Assembly: GCF_039539965.1 (NCBI RefSeq)
Contig: NZ_BAABED010000001.1
Location: forward strand, 3,472,001 to 3,536,000
Length of the DNA: 64,000 nucleotides
Direction: 5' to 3'
DNA from: Arthrobacter methylotrophus
GTDB lineage: Bacteria; Actinomycetota; Actinomycetes; Actinomycetales; Micrococcaceae
Shown here: piece by piece, positions 49,980 to 59,746 of the stretch
How positions within the stretch are numbered: the first letter of the stretch is position 1
Layout: each line of letters begins with the position of its first letter
Notes under the pieces: model-generated
Told to the model about the DNA's origin: nothing
Databases searched by the model: none
The model's input: the letters and a program-made list of their open reading frames with translations, nothing else
Made by a program: the position numbers and the translations under genes

Positions 49980-50744
49980 TTAGCCACCAACGCGGATGAA
50001 AACCGGGCCGGAGCCGACGTTGACGCTGTACAGGGCGGTGGTGCCACCGTTCCAGCCACCGTGGACCGCCATGCCGTTGCCGACGTAAACGGCGATGTGG
50101 GCCATGCCCATGCCACCGTTCTGGTAGTAAACAAGGTCACCCGGCTGTGCTTCAGCGGCGCTGACGGTGCGGCCCAGGGAAAGGTAGTCTGCCGGCCAGC
50201 CGTGGAAGTTGATTCCCACGGCAGCCAGGGAGTTCGACGCCAGGGCGGTGCAGTCCTGGGCAACGCCGAGCTGAGCGTAGGCTGCAGCGGCAATTGCTGC
50301 ACCCCTGCCGCTGGCAAGCTTGGTAGCAGGTGAAGCGGGGGTGGAGACAGAGAGCGTTGCGGTGGCCGTAGCGGCACCGGCCGTGGCGGCGGGGGCGGCA
50401 ACGGCTTCCTGGACGGCAACAGGAGCAGCAACAACTGGAGCGGCTTCGGTCGAAACAGCCGGACGCTCGTACTTGATCGCGACCGAGGAGTCGGCCGCAA
50501 TGCTGGCTTGGGCGATGGACTGGACTTCCAAAGTGGAGGTCCCAGTGGACTCGCGGGGGACGTTGGTTTCGGCAGCGTTCGCTGCGATACCGCTAGTGAG
50601 GACCAGTCCGGACGCAGCGGCGATAACTGCTGCCTGACGGCCTACGCCACCGGCGTTGCTGCCGACTGATTTAGCGATAACGGCAAGCGAGTTGGTCTTG
50701 GTGACCGCGGCACGGTGGCGCGCAAGAGTAGAGCGTGAAGACAC
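49980..50744 (-). CDS. NlpC/P60 cell-wall endopeptidase
   Basis: 254 residues. Positively charged N-terminus and hydrophobic segment (AAVIAAASGLVLTSGIAANA) as signal peptide, a 100-residue Ala/Pro-rich spacer, and a C-terminal NlpC/P60 domain with catalytic Cys in VAQDCTALASNSL, LGRTVSAAEAQPGDLVYY and His in MAHIAVYVGNG. It cleaves peptides in peptidoglycan outside the cell. The start is GTG 50744 with GGGAGAGG upstream. A c-di-AMP riboswitch ends about 16 bp before the start, so synthesis should fall when c-di-AMP is high. Confidence 0.93.
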   Translation of the reverse strand: MSSRSTLARHRAAVTKTNSLAVIAKSVGSNAGGVGRQAAVIAAASGLVLTSGIAANAAETNVPRESTGTSTLEVQSIAQASIAADSSVAIKYERPAVSTEAAPVVAAPVAVQEAVAAPAATAGAATATATLSVSTPASPATKLASGRGAAIAAAAYAQLGVAQDCTALASNSLAAVGINFHGWPADYLSLGRTVSAAEAQPGDLVYYQNGGMGMAHIAVYVGNGMAVHGGWNGGTTALYSVNVGSGPVFIRVGG

Positions 50745-50759
50745 GTAAGAGGCCTCTCC

Positions 50760-50897
50760 CTATGCCCGCGAGGTAAGCTGTCGGATTCGGATGGGAGTCA
50801 TCCGGCCGCGCCACTCCCCTTCGGAAGCTGCGCGACTTAACCCCAAGGCCATCGGTGAAGATGGCCAAAAGTTGGGTCCCCCGCCTCTGCCAGACGA
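50760..50897 (-). ncRNA. c-di-AMP riboswitch (ydaO-yuaA type), copy 1
   Basis: The minus strand carries conserved ydaO elements in order: GGGGGACCC (about 50882), GGCCTTGGGGTTAAGTCG (50841-50850 plus flank) and CCGAATCCGACAGCT (50776-50790). The last two also occur in the second copy before the M23 gene. The 3' edge is next to the NlpC/P60 ribosome-binding site. The class senses c-di-AMP and is known before cell-wall hydrolase genes in actinobacteria. Exact ends are approximate. Confidence 0.88.
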
Positions 50898-51061
50898 TGT
50901 TTTGCGAACGGAACCTCGGGCAGTGGCAGAGCTAGGCAATCCACCCGAGTGCATCAACTCTCTAAAAGTTGATGCGTGTTAGACGGTACATGAGTTTTGG
51001 CTGAATGTCACATTCAGGTCACGGCGCGTGACAAGCATGCGATAGGCGGCCATCGGATTGG

Positions 51062-51883
51062 CTACAGCCAGCCCAAGGGGTCGACAACGTTGCCGTTGAC
51101 CATGACTTCAAAATGGAGGTGGCAGCCGGTAGAGGCGCCCGTAGTGCCGCTCAGGGCGAGCACATCGCCACGGCTGACCATTTGGCCCACCTGGACGTTG
51201 AACGAGGACAAGTGGTTGTACGTGGTTTCCAGGCCATTGCCGTGGTCCACCACAATGCGGTTTCCGCCGCCGTAAGGGTGCCAGCCAGCGAAGGTGACTT
51301 TGCCGGCGGCGGCCGCGTGGACCGGGGTGCCGCATTGGGCCACGAAGTCCTGGCCCCGGTGGAATTCTCCCAAACCGCCCGTGATCGGGTTCACGCGGTA
51401 GCCGAAGGGCGAGGCCGTGGTCAGGGTGTCCAGCGGCGCCCCGAGTGTTCCCTTGGAGGAAGACGTGGTGATGCTACCGACGGACTGAGCGCTCAAGAGT
51501 TGTTTGAGCTTGCTGTCCGGATCTGCCGTAGTGGACACTGCGGCGCGGCTGAAGTCGATCGTGGCACTTGCTGCCGCAGGAATCTCGGGCTGGTTTCCCG
51601 CGGAAGGGGTGGACTGGCTTGACTCGGACGCAGCCGTCATGGCGCCGGTGCCGGGCATTGCGACGGTCAGGAGGAGGCCTGTGGTGGCCAGGGCGACGCC
51701 TGCCTTCTGTCCAGCACCGCTCGCGGCCGCGAAATCGGCCATTTGCCGCAAGGGTCCTTTGCGTCGGCGGAATTCGCGATGCGGATCGCGGGGCCGTGGT
51801 TCGTGCGCAGCGACGCCGGCGGTCCGCAGCTCGGCAGTAGAACCGGACGCGCGTCTACGGCCCCTGGTGTTCTGCGTGGTCAA
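51062..51883 (-). CDS. M23-family metallopeptidase (LytM domain)
   Basis: 273 residues from TTG 51883, preceded by GAGAGGAAG; the frame continues upstream to 52027 but that part overlaps the riboswitch. A basic N-terminus and one hydrophobic segment (GVALATTGLLLTVAMPG) act as signal/anchor, followed by a Ser/Thr-rich spacer. The C-terminal peptidase domain has HRGQDF and GCHLHFEVMVNG zinc-ligand motifs (HxxxD and HxH). It hydrolyses peptidoglycan cross-links or activates other hydrolases. It has its own c-di-AMP riboswitch, like the NlpC/P60 gene downstream. Confidence 0.92.
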   Translation of the reverse strand: MTTQNTRGRRRASGSTAELRTAGVAAHEPRPRDPHREFRRRKGPLRQMADFAAASGAGQKAGVALATTGLLLTVAMPGTGAMTAASESSQSTPSAGNQPEIPAAASATIDFSRAAVSTTADPDSKLKQLLSAQSVGSITTSSSKGTLGAPLDTLTTASPFGYRVNPITGGLGEFHRGQDFVAQCGTPVHAAAAGKVTFAGWHPYGGGNRIVVDHGNGLETTYNHLSSFNVQVGQMVSRGDVLALSGTTGASTGCHLHFEVMVNGNVVDPLGWL

Positions 51884-51896
51884 AGTCTTCCTCTCT

Positions 51897-52078
51897 GGCA
51901 AGCCTGCGAAGTTAGCTGTCGGATTCGGATCAGAGAGTGCATGGACCCGGTCCGCGCGAAGCACTCGAAGCACAGTGGAGTCCCTGAAAGGGTCCTGCGC
52001 TTTGTGCACTTCCGCTGCGGACTTCACCCCAAGGCCGCCTTTCGGCGACCGCTGATGGTTCCCCCGCTTCTGCCGATG
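51897..52078 (-). ncRNA. c-di-AMP riboswitch (ydaO-yuaA type), copy 2
   Basis: Minus-strand elements: GCGGGGGAACC (about 52057-52067), GGCCTTGGGGTGAAGTCC (ending at 52036 and below) and ATCCGAATCCGACAGCT (51914-51930), matching copy 1 and the family consensus. The middle arm is longer than in copy 1. It ends about 14 bp before the TTG start of the M23 peptidase. Limits are approximate. Confidence 0.88.
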
Positions 52079-52222
52079 AATGGACTAATCCACCTGACCC
52101 GCCGGCAGAACTGGGCTTCGAATCAGGTAACGCTTTGGTATCGGCGCCAGTAGCCAACTATAGGGGATTAACCCCGACGGTAATAATTTCGTTATCTTTG
52201 CCGGGCGCGCTGCTGAAGAAGG

Positions 52223-52918
52223 CTAAGCGACGGTCACAAACACGTGCGAAGCGACCTCCGGGGGAAGCTCCAGCGCACCATCTATATTGGGTACGCGAAC
52301 GGAGATGTACTCCCCCACACGCTCCAAGGAAACCCTGGCGCCCGGGCGGATTCCACCCTCGTCGAACTGCACCAACAGCTCCGGCTCAACCTGAATCGGT
52401 TCGGCCAGGCGACTGACAGTGACTCGGTTCTCCGGCGAGTATTCGTTCATCGCTTCAAGAAGGTTGACCACGCCATCCGTAAAGGCATGGGACGCTACTC
52501 CGCCCAATGCTTCGAGTCCTGGGATGGGATTGCCATACGGAGATTCCGTGGGGTGGTCCAGAAGTTCGTAGAGGCGCCGTTCCACCCGTTCGCTCATGAC
52601 GTGCTCCCAGCGGCACGCTTCGTCGTGAACGTAGGCCCAGTCCAGTCCGATGACATCGGCCAGCAGACGCTCGGCGAGCCGGTGCTTACGCATCACCTCG
52701 GTGGCGCGTTTCCGTCCGGTTTCGGTCAACTCGAGGTGCCGGTCGTTTGAAACAATCACCAAGCCGTCGCGCTCCATCCGGCCGATCGTCTGCGAAACGG
52801 TCGGACCGGAGTGCCGCAAGCGCTCGGCGATGCGGGCGCGAAGAGCCACGATGTTCTCTTCTTCAAGCTCCAAAATGGTCCGAAGATACATCTCAGTGGT
52901 ATCAATCAGATCCGTCAT
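52223..52918 (-). CDS. DtxR/IdeR-family metal-dependent regulator
   Basis: 231 residues starting at ATG 52918 (MTDLIDTTEMYLRTILEL). DNA-binding winged helix (ARIAERLRHSGPTVSQTIGRMERDGLV), dimerisation domain with metal ligands in HRLAERLLADVIGLDWAYVHDEACRWEHVMS, and a C-terminal SH3-like domain, the three-domain layout of DtxR/IdeR rather than the shorter MntR. It should repress iron-acquisition genes when loaded with Fe2+. The frame extends far upstream (to 53194) but that part lies in the divergent promoter region. Divergent from serC. Confidence 0.9.
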   Translation of the reverse strand: MTDLIDTTEMYLRTILELEEENIVALRARIAERLRHSGPTVSQTIGRMERDGLVIVSNDRHLELTETGRKRATEVMRKHRLAERLLADVIGLDWAYVHDEACRWEHVMSERVERRLYELLDHPTESPYGNPIPGLEALGGVASHAFTDGVVNLLEAMNEYSPENRVTVSRLAEPIQVEPELLVQFDEGGIRPGARVSLERVGEYISVRVPNIDGALELPPEVASHVFVTVA

Positions 52919-54363
<1,445 letters not shown>

Positions 54364-54383
54364 CGTCTGCCGCATTCCAGCGG

Positions 54384-55745
54384 TCAGGAGCGGTCGGCGT
54401 CGTCCGGGTATGGATCCCGGGCGGCGTCAGCTTCTTTAACGGCGTCAGCCCTTTTAACAGCGCCGTCTCCTTCGGCACCACGGGAGCCTTGGGATTCGAT
54501 GCGGAAGAACCGCAAGCCACCGGCGCTGCGATCGAAGCGGAGCCGCAGCTGACGTGCGCGGATAATCCAGATGATGCCGACGACGGCGGTGCTTGCGCCG
54601 GCAGCCGCTGCCACCCCGACGGCCCAGCGGGGGCCTGCCACATTGGCCACCCAGCCAACGAAGGGAGCCCCAATGGGGGTTCCACCCATGAATATGGCCA
54701 TGTACAGTGCCATGACCCTCCCGCGCATGACCGGTTCAGTGGTGGACTGCACATAGCCGTTGGCGCTCGTAATCATGGTCAGTGCAAACAGGCCGCAAGG
54801 AATCAGGGCCAAGGCAAACAAGGTGTAATTCGGCGCCAGGGCAGCCAGACCGCTCGCAATGCCGAAACCGCCCGAGGCGGCGAAAATGAGCCGCATCCGG
54901 GGGCGCCCGCGCCGGGCGGACAGCAACGCTCCGGCGACGGAACCGATCGCCATGACCGAGTTGAGCAGTCCGAATGCGCCCGCGTCCATGCCGAACTCCG
55001 TACCGACCATGGCCGCAATGAAGAGCACGAAGTTCAGGCCGAACGTGCCCATGATGAAGATCGCGACGAGGACAACCACAATGTCCGGGCGATTGCGGAC
55101 ATAGCGAAGCCCCTCACGGATACGGCCTTTGCCCGCGGCCGCCCGGGGCTGGACGCGCAATGAGGAGACAGGAATTGCCCGGATCGCGGCAAGCATTGCC
55201 ACAAAGGTCAGCGTATTGATCATGAACACCCAGCCCGGGCCCACCGCCACCGTCAAGATGCCGGCCACGGCAGGACCGATCATGCGGGCAACGTTGAAGG
55301 AAGCACTGTTCAGCGCCACAGCGTTGGAGAGGTAGTCGTCCTTGACCAGCTCCGACACGAACGTCTGACGAACAGGGGCGTCAAGTGCCGAGACAACGCC
55401 AAGCAAGAGCGCGAACACGTAGACGTGCCACAACTGGGCTGCGCCGCTCAGCACCAGGAGTCCCAAGCCAGCACTCAGGATAGCCATAGCCGATTGCGTC
55501 ATGACCAGGAGCCTGCGCCGGCTGTAACGGTCGGCAAGGAGGCCAGCCCACGGGGCGAGAAAAAGCTGCGGGCCCAGCTGCAGGGCCAGGGTCACGCCCA
55601 TGGCACCGGCATCATGGTTGCTCAGGTGCGCAAAGACCAGCCAGTCCTGGGCAGTGCGTTGCATCCACGTGCCGATATTGGAGATCAGCGCACCGATAAA
55701 CCAAATGCGGTAGTTAAGGACACCCAGCGATTTGAAGGTGGACAT
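54384..55745 (-). CDS. MFS transporter, EntS/MFS_3-like
   Basis: 453 residues with about twelve membrane segments. N-terminal FKSLGVLNYRIWFIGALISNIGTWMQRTAQDWLVF and the MFS loop GLLADRYSRRRLLVMTQ are typical of the MFS_3 (enterobactin exporter-like) group; the C-terminal 60 residues are charged and disordered. It probably exports a small molecule by proton antiport; the substrate is unknown. Monocistronic; ATG 55745 is preceded by AAGGGGGAAG. Confidence 0.9.
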   Translation of the reverse strand: MSTFKSLGVLNYRIWFIGALISNIGTWMQRTAQDWLVFAHLSNHDAGAMGVTLALQLGPQLFLAPWAGLLADRYSRRRLLVMTQSAMAILSAGLGLLVLSGAAQLWHVYVFALLLGVVSALDAPVRQTFVSELVKDDYLSNAVALNSASFNVARMIGPAVAGILTVAVGPGWVFMINTLTFVAMLAAIRAIPVSSLRVQPRAAAGKGRIREGLRYVRNRPDIVVVLVAIFIMGTFGLNFVLFIAAMVGTEFGMDAGAFGLLNSVMAIGSVAGALLSARRGRPRMRLIFAASGGFGIASGLAALAPNYTLFALALIPCGLFALTMITSANGYVQSTTEPVMRGRVMALYMAIFMGGTPIGAPFVGWVANVAGPRWAVGVAAAAGASTAVVGIIWIIRARQLRLRFDRSAGGLRFFRIESQGSRGAEGDGAVKRADAVKEADAARDPYPDDADRS

Positions 55746-55789
55746 TAGCTTCCCCCTTCAAGGAATTCGATCGCCGGGTCCGCCAAGGG

Positions 55790-56374
55790 TTAGTCGGCCT
55801 CGATGTCGTCGGCTTCGTCGCTCTCTTGTTCGTCACCGGAGGCGGTGACGTCCTCACCGGAGGGGCCGCCGTCGTCCTCCGCGTCAACGGGGACGCCAGC
55901 CTCCTCCGCCAATTCCTCGGCTGCAGTAGCCTCGTCCTCCGGACGGACGCGCTTTGCCCACGGCACCCATTCAGGGGCGAGGATGGAGTCCTCGGACGGC
56001 AGGAGCCCCAGCTCGCTGACCGTGACCACTTTGGAGCGCGAATTGCGGGTCACGACGGCGTACCACTGCCAGCCGCCATAGCCGGCCAGCCGCGATTCGA
56101 ACAGGTGCGTGACGACGCGTTCGCCTTCGGAGCGCGCCGCAATATGCGGTCCGATCTCACCGGGCTTGGCGATGGTCCCTACCGCATTTCGGGCAACGTC
56201 GACGGCGGCGGCAAGGAAGGCGTCCGGCTTGCCGACGCGCCACACTGGAATGCCGGCGCGGCGCTTCGCCGTGGCCGGCTTCCGCTCAGCCCCGGGACCG
56301 GCCGTTCCAGCCGTTACAGCAGCGGCATCAATTCCGGCCATTTCAGGACTGGCTTCAGCGGATTCCGATGTCAT
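55790..56374 (-). CDS. DUF3027-family protein
   Basis: 194 residues. The central block KPDAFLAAAVDVARNAVGTIAKPGEIGPHIAARSEGERVVTHLFESRLAGYGGWQWYAVVTRNSRSKVVTVSELGLLP matches actinobacterial DUF3027. A flanking Ala-rich N-terminus and a strongly acidic C-terminal tail (about 60 residues) follow. No function is known. The family is habitually next to the cold-shock-domain gene, as here, where 6 bp separate the upstream gene's stop from this start; the two form an operon. Confidence 0.88.
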   Translation of the reverse strand: MTSESAEASPEMAGIDAAAVTAGTAGPGAERKPATAKRRAGIPVWRVGKPDAFLAAAVDVARNAVGTIAKPGEIGPHIAARSEGERVVTHLFESRLAGYGGWQWYAVVTRNSRSKVVTVSELGLLPSEDSILAPEWVPWAKRVRPEDEATAAEELAEEAGVPVDAEDDGGPSGEDVTASGDEQESDEADDIEAD

Positions 56375-56380
56375 CGGGGT

Positions 56381-56764
56381 TTAGGCTTCCAGCTCGTCGG
56401 CAACCTTGCGCAGAGCTGCCGCAATTGCTTTGCCTTTGGCGCCTTCAGGGTACTTACCGGCCGACAACGTCCCCGAAAGGTTGTCCAGAACGGACACAAG
56501 GTCCTGGACAACGGGCGCGAGTTCGCGGGCATTCATGCGCTTGGCCTTCGCGATGGACGGCAACTTGTCCAGCACGCGCAGGCCCAGCGCCTGGGCGCCT
56601 CGGCGACCGTCGGCGACGCCGAACTCAACCCGGGTGCCTGCCTTGAGATCCGTTACGCCCTCGGGCAGTGCGGATTTGGGCAGAAACACTTCCTGGCCGT
56701 CCTCTGCTGCGAGGAATCCGAAGCCTTTGTCCTTGTCATACCACTTGACCTTGCCGGTGGGCAC
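56381..56764 (-). CDS. Cold-shock-domain protein with C-terminal extension
   Basis: 127 residues from GTG 56764 (AAGAAGG upstream). Cold-shock domain of residues 1-66 beginning VPTGKVKWYDKDKGFGFLAAEDG, with RNP1 KGFGFL intact but RNP2 reading EVFLPKSAL where the usual form is VFVHxSAI, so the RNA-stacking histidine is replaced. An added helical C-terminus of about 60 residues (LAPVVQDLVSVLDNL...) is absent from classical 67-residue Csps. Probably an RNA-binding protein. It lies upstream of DUF3027 in the same operon. Confidence 0.9.
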   Translation of the reverse strand: MPTGKVKWYDKDKGFGFLAAEDGQEVFLPKSALPEGVTDLKAGTRVEFGVADGRRGAQALGLRVLDKLPSIAKAKRMNARELAPVVQDLVSVLDNLSGTLSAGKYPEGAKGKAIAAALRKVADELEA

Positions 56765-57008
56765 GTAATCAACCTTCTTCGTTCTTGCTTTGAGACACAG
56801 CCGGCACGTCACCGCATCCGCAGGATACTGCGGGAACAGGGGTAACTGCCTGGTCCGTGTTGGTCTATTACTTCAAGGTTATCCTGCCCAGCCACGGATT
56901 CGCGCTTTGAGACCCCGGCAGGGCAGGTTCCGCCGCCTTTTGTCCGCAAGCAGACTGCACCCGGGCTTGGAACGGTGAATGAGGTCCGGGACTGTTAGCG
57001 TTACATCC

Positions 57009-57224
57009 ATGATTCCCCACGGCTACCGCCGCCCGCTCTTGATAGTTGCCGCCGTCGTCGCAGTCCTGTCCCTGGCGGCCGTAGGCACTGTCATGGCAAT
57101 CGCTTTTGCCAACGGCGTGGCACCGGTCTGGATCACTTTCACCGCCCTCTACGGCCTGCCGCTCGCCTTTATCTTGATGGCAGCATTGGTGGTTGACTCC
57201 GTGTGGGCACGACGCCGCCAATGA
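57009..57224 (+). CDS. Small two-pass membrane protein
   Basis: 71 residues from ATG 57009; two hydrophobic helices (LLIVAAVVAVLSLAAVGTVMAIAF and FTALYGLPLAFILMAALVVDSVW) and a basic end. No ribosome site is evident, so it may be translated from a nearly leaderless mRNA. It precedes the helicase-associated gene by 49 bp. Unknown function. Confidence 0.7.
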   Translation: MIPHGYRRPLLIVAAVVAVLSLAAVGTVMAIAFANGVAPVWITFTALYGLPLAFILMAALVVDSVWARRRQ

Positions 57225-57273
57225 GCGTCCGGAAAGCCCGACGGTGGGTCCGGCTGGCGGTAACGTTGAACTG

Positions 57274-59736
57274 ATGTCCCTTATTCGTGCGCTCAGCAAG
57301 GAACTGGCAGCGCGCAGCGATGATTCGCTGCGGGCCCTGTTTGCTGCGCGGCCGGACCTCATTTCTCCAGTCGTTCCGGACTTCGCGGCACTCGCGGCGC
57401 GGGCAAGCGCCAGGGTCAGCGTGCAGCGCGCGCTCGAGCAGCTCAACAAACCGGAAATGCAGGTACTGGAGACCCTCCACCTCTGCACCAACGCAGACAC
57501 CGGCCACAGTGTCTCTGCGGCCGGACTGAAGAAATGCATCAACGGAGCTACGCTTGCGGCGCTCGAGCCGATCTTGAACAAGCTCCAGGACCTGGCGCTC
57601 ATCCACCGGGCCGATCCGCCGGCCACGGTGCACAATCCTGGCCGGCAGCGCTTCTACTTGCCGGTGGGCAGCCTCAAGGATGTCATCGGCATCTACCCGG
57701 CCGGCTTAGGCCGCAGCTACACCGAGTTGGTACGGCTGCAACCAGCCTTCGCCCAGCGCGTGGTGCAGCTCGTTGCCGAACTCCACCAGAGCGGCGCAAC
57801 GATCCTTCCTGCCACCACTCCCATGGACGCTGCGCTGGCGCTGCAGCGTTGGACTTCGACGCCGGAGAACCTCCAGCACATCCTGTTCGAGGCCCCCGTC
57901 CGGACGCGTACTCTTTTGAACAAGTTCGGCAACTGGGCCATGGGCGCCGTACCGCAGGCGCAGCGCAAGGCTTCCGTGCTCCATGAAGGCCGCGACGTCG
58001 GTCCGGTCGATTGGCTGTTGGCCCGCGGATTGCTCGTCCCCCTCGACGCCGGTCACGTCGAGCTGCCGCACAGCGTCGGCTTGTCGCTGCGCGGAGGCGC
58101 GATCGTGGACCACTTCACGTTGAAGCCTCCCGTCCCGGAGCTTGGCCAGACCAGCGCCTCGTTGCGCCGAAATGCCGCTTTGGGTGCCATCGCCGAAGCC
58201 CTCCGCTTAGTAGGCGAACTCCTCCATGCGGTCCAGGAGCAGCCGGTGGTGACACTGCGCAGCGGCGGGGTCGGCGTGCGGGAGCTCAGGCGTCTCGCGG
58301 ACAGCCTCCGCTTGGACATGCCGGAGACGGCCCTGCTCCTTGAGTTCGGTGCCCTGTCAGGGTTGCTGCGCCTGGATGTGGACAGTTCCACCTGGGTGCA
58401 GCCGCCCTCGGTGGAGTGGCTCACGCTCCCGCGCCAAGAACAGTGGCTCTGGCTGGTCAACGCCTGGCTCGCCAGCGAGCGCGCGCCCTCACTCGTCGGG
58501 CAGACATTCCTTGGGCCTGCCACCACCGCTTCGCGATCCGGCTCATCGGCACCTTCCATCAACGCTTTGTCCGCCGAGGCTCAACGCCCTGACGCGCCCC
58601 TTGTGCGCAAGCGGATTCTGGAGATCCTCGACGAACTCACTCGCGAGGCCGAAGCGCCGGACGGCAAGGTTCCGGTGCTCAACGCCGAAGCCATCATGGA
58701 ACGCGCCGAATGGAGCCAGCCCCGCATGTCCCGGCGCTTCAGCTCCCTCGTGCGCGGCATCCTGCACGAGGCGGAATTCCTGGGGCTTATGGGTTCCGGC
58801 GCCCTGACCCAGCTGGGCTCCGCGATCGCGGCCGAACACCCCGAGCTAGCCCTCAGCATCCTCGGCGAGCACTTGCCCGCCGCCGTCAATCACGTCCTGC
58901 TCCAAGCAGACCTGACCGCCGTCGCGCCCGGGTACCTGGCACCTGAACTGAGCGAAAAACTCCTCATGATCGCGGAGGCCGAGGGCCAAGGTCCGGCCAC
59001 GATCTTCCGATTCTCGGGCGACTCGATCCGCCGGGCGCTCGACGCCGGCCAAGACGCCGAGACCATCCTCGGGTTCCTGCGTTCCCACTCGGCAACCGAT
59101 GTTCCACAACCCCTCCAATACCTCATCAAGGACATCGCCTCGCGGCACGGACGGCTCCGCGTCGCCAGCAGTCCCAGTTTGATCCAAAGCGATGACGAGG
59201 CCGCCATCGCCGATCTCGCTCGCGAACCCGGGGCCGCAAGCCTGGGGCTCGTCCGGATCGCCCCCACAGTGCTGACCTCCGCGGCGAGCCCCCGGGAAAC
59301 CGCGAGGGTGCTGCGCGAGCTGGGACTCTCGCCTGCCGTGCAGGAGGCGGAGACCGCCGTCGTACGCTTTAGGAGGACGACGGCGGTGGCCAGCAGTGCA
59401 CGCCCCGTTTACACGGCGCCCCGTACGGCCCCGGCGGACGACGACATCGACGCCCAACTTGCCGTGCTGAGGCAGCATCGTGCCGTCCACGGCGAGGCGA
59501 CAAGCGAAACGGCAACGCAACTGGGACTCGAAACCCTGCAACGGGCGATCCGCCTGAAGCAAGCCGTCACCATGAACGTGGTTGACGGCTTGGGGAATTC
59601 CAACACCGAGACCGTTGTTCCCGTATCGGTGTCCGGCGGGCGTGTCCGGGTGTTCGACGCCGCCAGGGACACCGAAAGAGTCTTGTCCATTCACCGCATT
59701 ATCGATGTGGAACCCGCGGGCGATCCGCACAAGTGA
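57274..59736 (+). CDS. Helicase-associated protein paired with XPB
   Basis: 820 residues from ATG 57274. No helicase ATPase motifs; instead an N-terminal helical region (LIRALSKELAARSDDSLRALFAARPDLI) with winged-helix-like segments, and a C-terminal XPB/Ssl2-like helicase-C_3 domain (SSPSLIQSDDEAAIADLAREPGAASLGLVRIAPTVLTSAASPRETARVLRELGL). A terminal WYL-like piece (IRLKQAVTMNVVDGLGNSNTETVVPVSVSGGRVRVFDA) is visible. In actinobacteria this gene regularly precedes the XPB helicase, 10 bp away here, so the proteins probably act together in DNA repair. The mechanism is unknown. Confidence 0.88.
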   Translation: MSLIRALSKELAARSDDSLRALFAARPDLISPVVPDFAALAARASARVSVQRALEQLNKPEMQVLETLHLCTNADTGHSVSAAGLKKCINGATLAALEPILNKLQDLALIHRADPPATVHNPGRQRFYLPVGSLKDVIGIYPAGLGRSYTELVRLQPAFAQRVVQLVAELHQSGATILPATTPMDAALALQRWTSTPENLQHILFEAPVRTRTLLNKFGNWAMGAVPQAQRKASVLHEGRDVGPVDWLLARGLLVPLDAGHVELPHSVGLSLRGGAIVDHFTLKPPVPELGQTSASLRRNAALGAIAEALRLVGELLHAVQEQPVVTLRSGGVGVRELRRLADSLRLDMPETALLLEFGALSGLLRLDVDSSTWVQPPSVEWLTLPRQEQWLWLVNAWLASERAPSLVGQTFLGPATTASRSGSSAPSINALSAEAQRPDAPLVRKRILEILDELTREAEAPDGKVPVLNAEAIMERAEWSQPRMSRRFSSLVRGILHEAEFLGLMGSGALTQLGSAIAAEHPELALSILGEHLPAAVNHVLLQADLTAVAPGYLAPELSEKLLMIAEAEGQGPATIFRFSGDSIRRALDAGQDAETILGFLRSHSATDVPQPLQYLIKDIASRHGRLRVASSPSLIQSDDEAAIADLAREPGAASLGLVRIAPTVLTSAASPRETARVLRELGLSPAVQEAETAVVRFRRTTAVASSARPVYTAPRTAPADDDIDAQLAVLRQHRAVHGEATSETATQLGLETLQRAIRLKQAVTMNVVDGLGNSNTETVVPVSVSGGRVRVFDAARDTERVLSIHRIIDVEPAGDPHK

Positions 59737-59746
59737 GGAAGCAAAA

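Noticed and set aside
51884..52027. N-terminal extension of the M23 peptidase
   Set aside because: It coincides with conserved c-di-AMP riboswitch elements, and TTG 51883 has a good ribosome site right after the aptamer.
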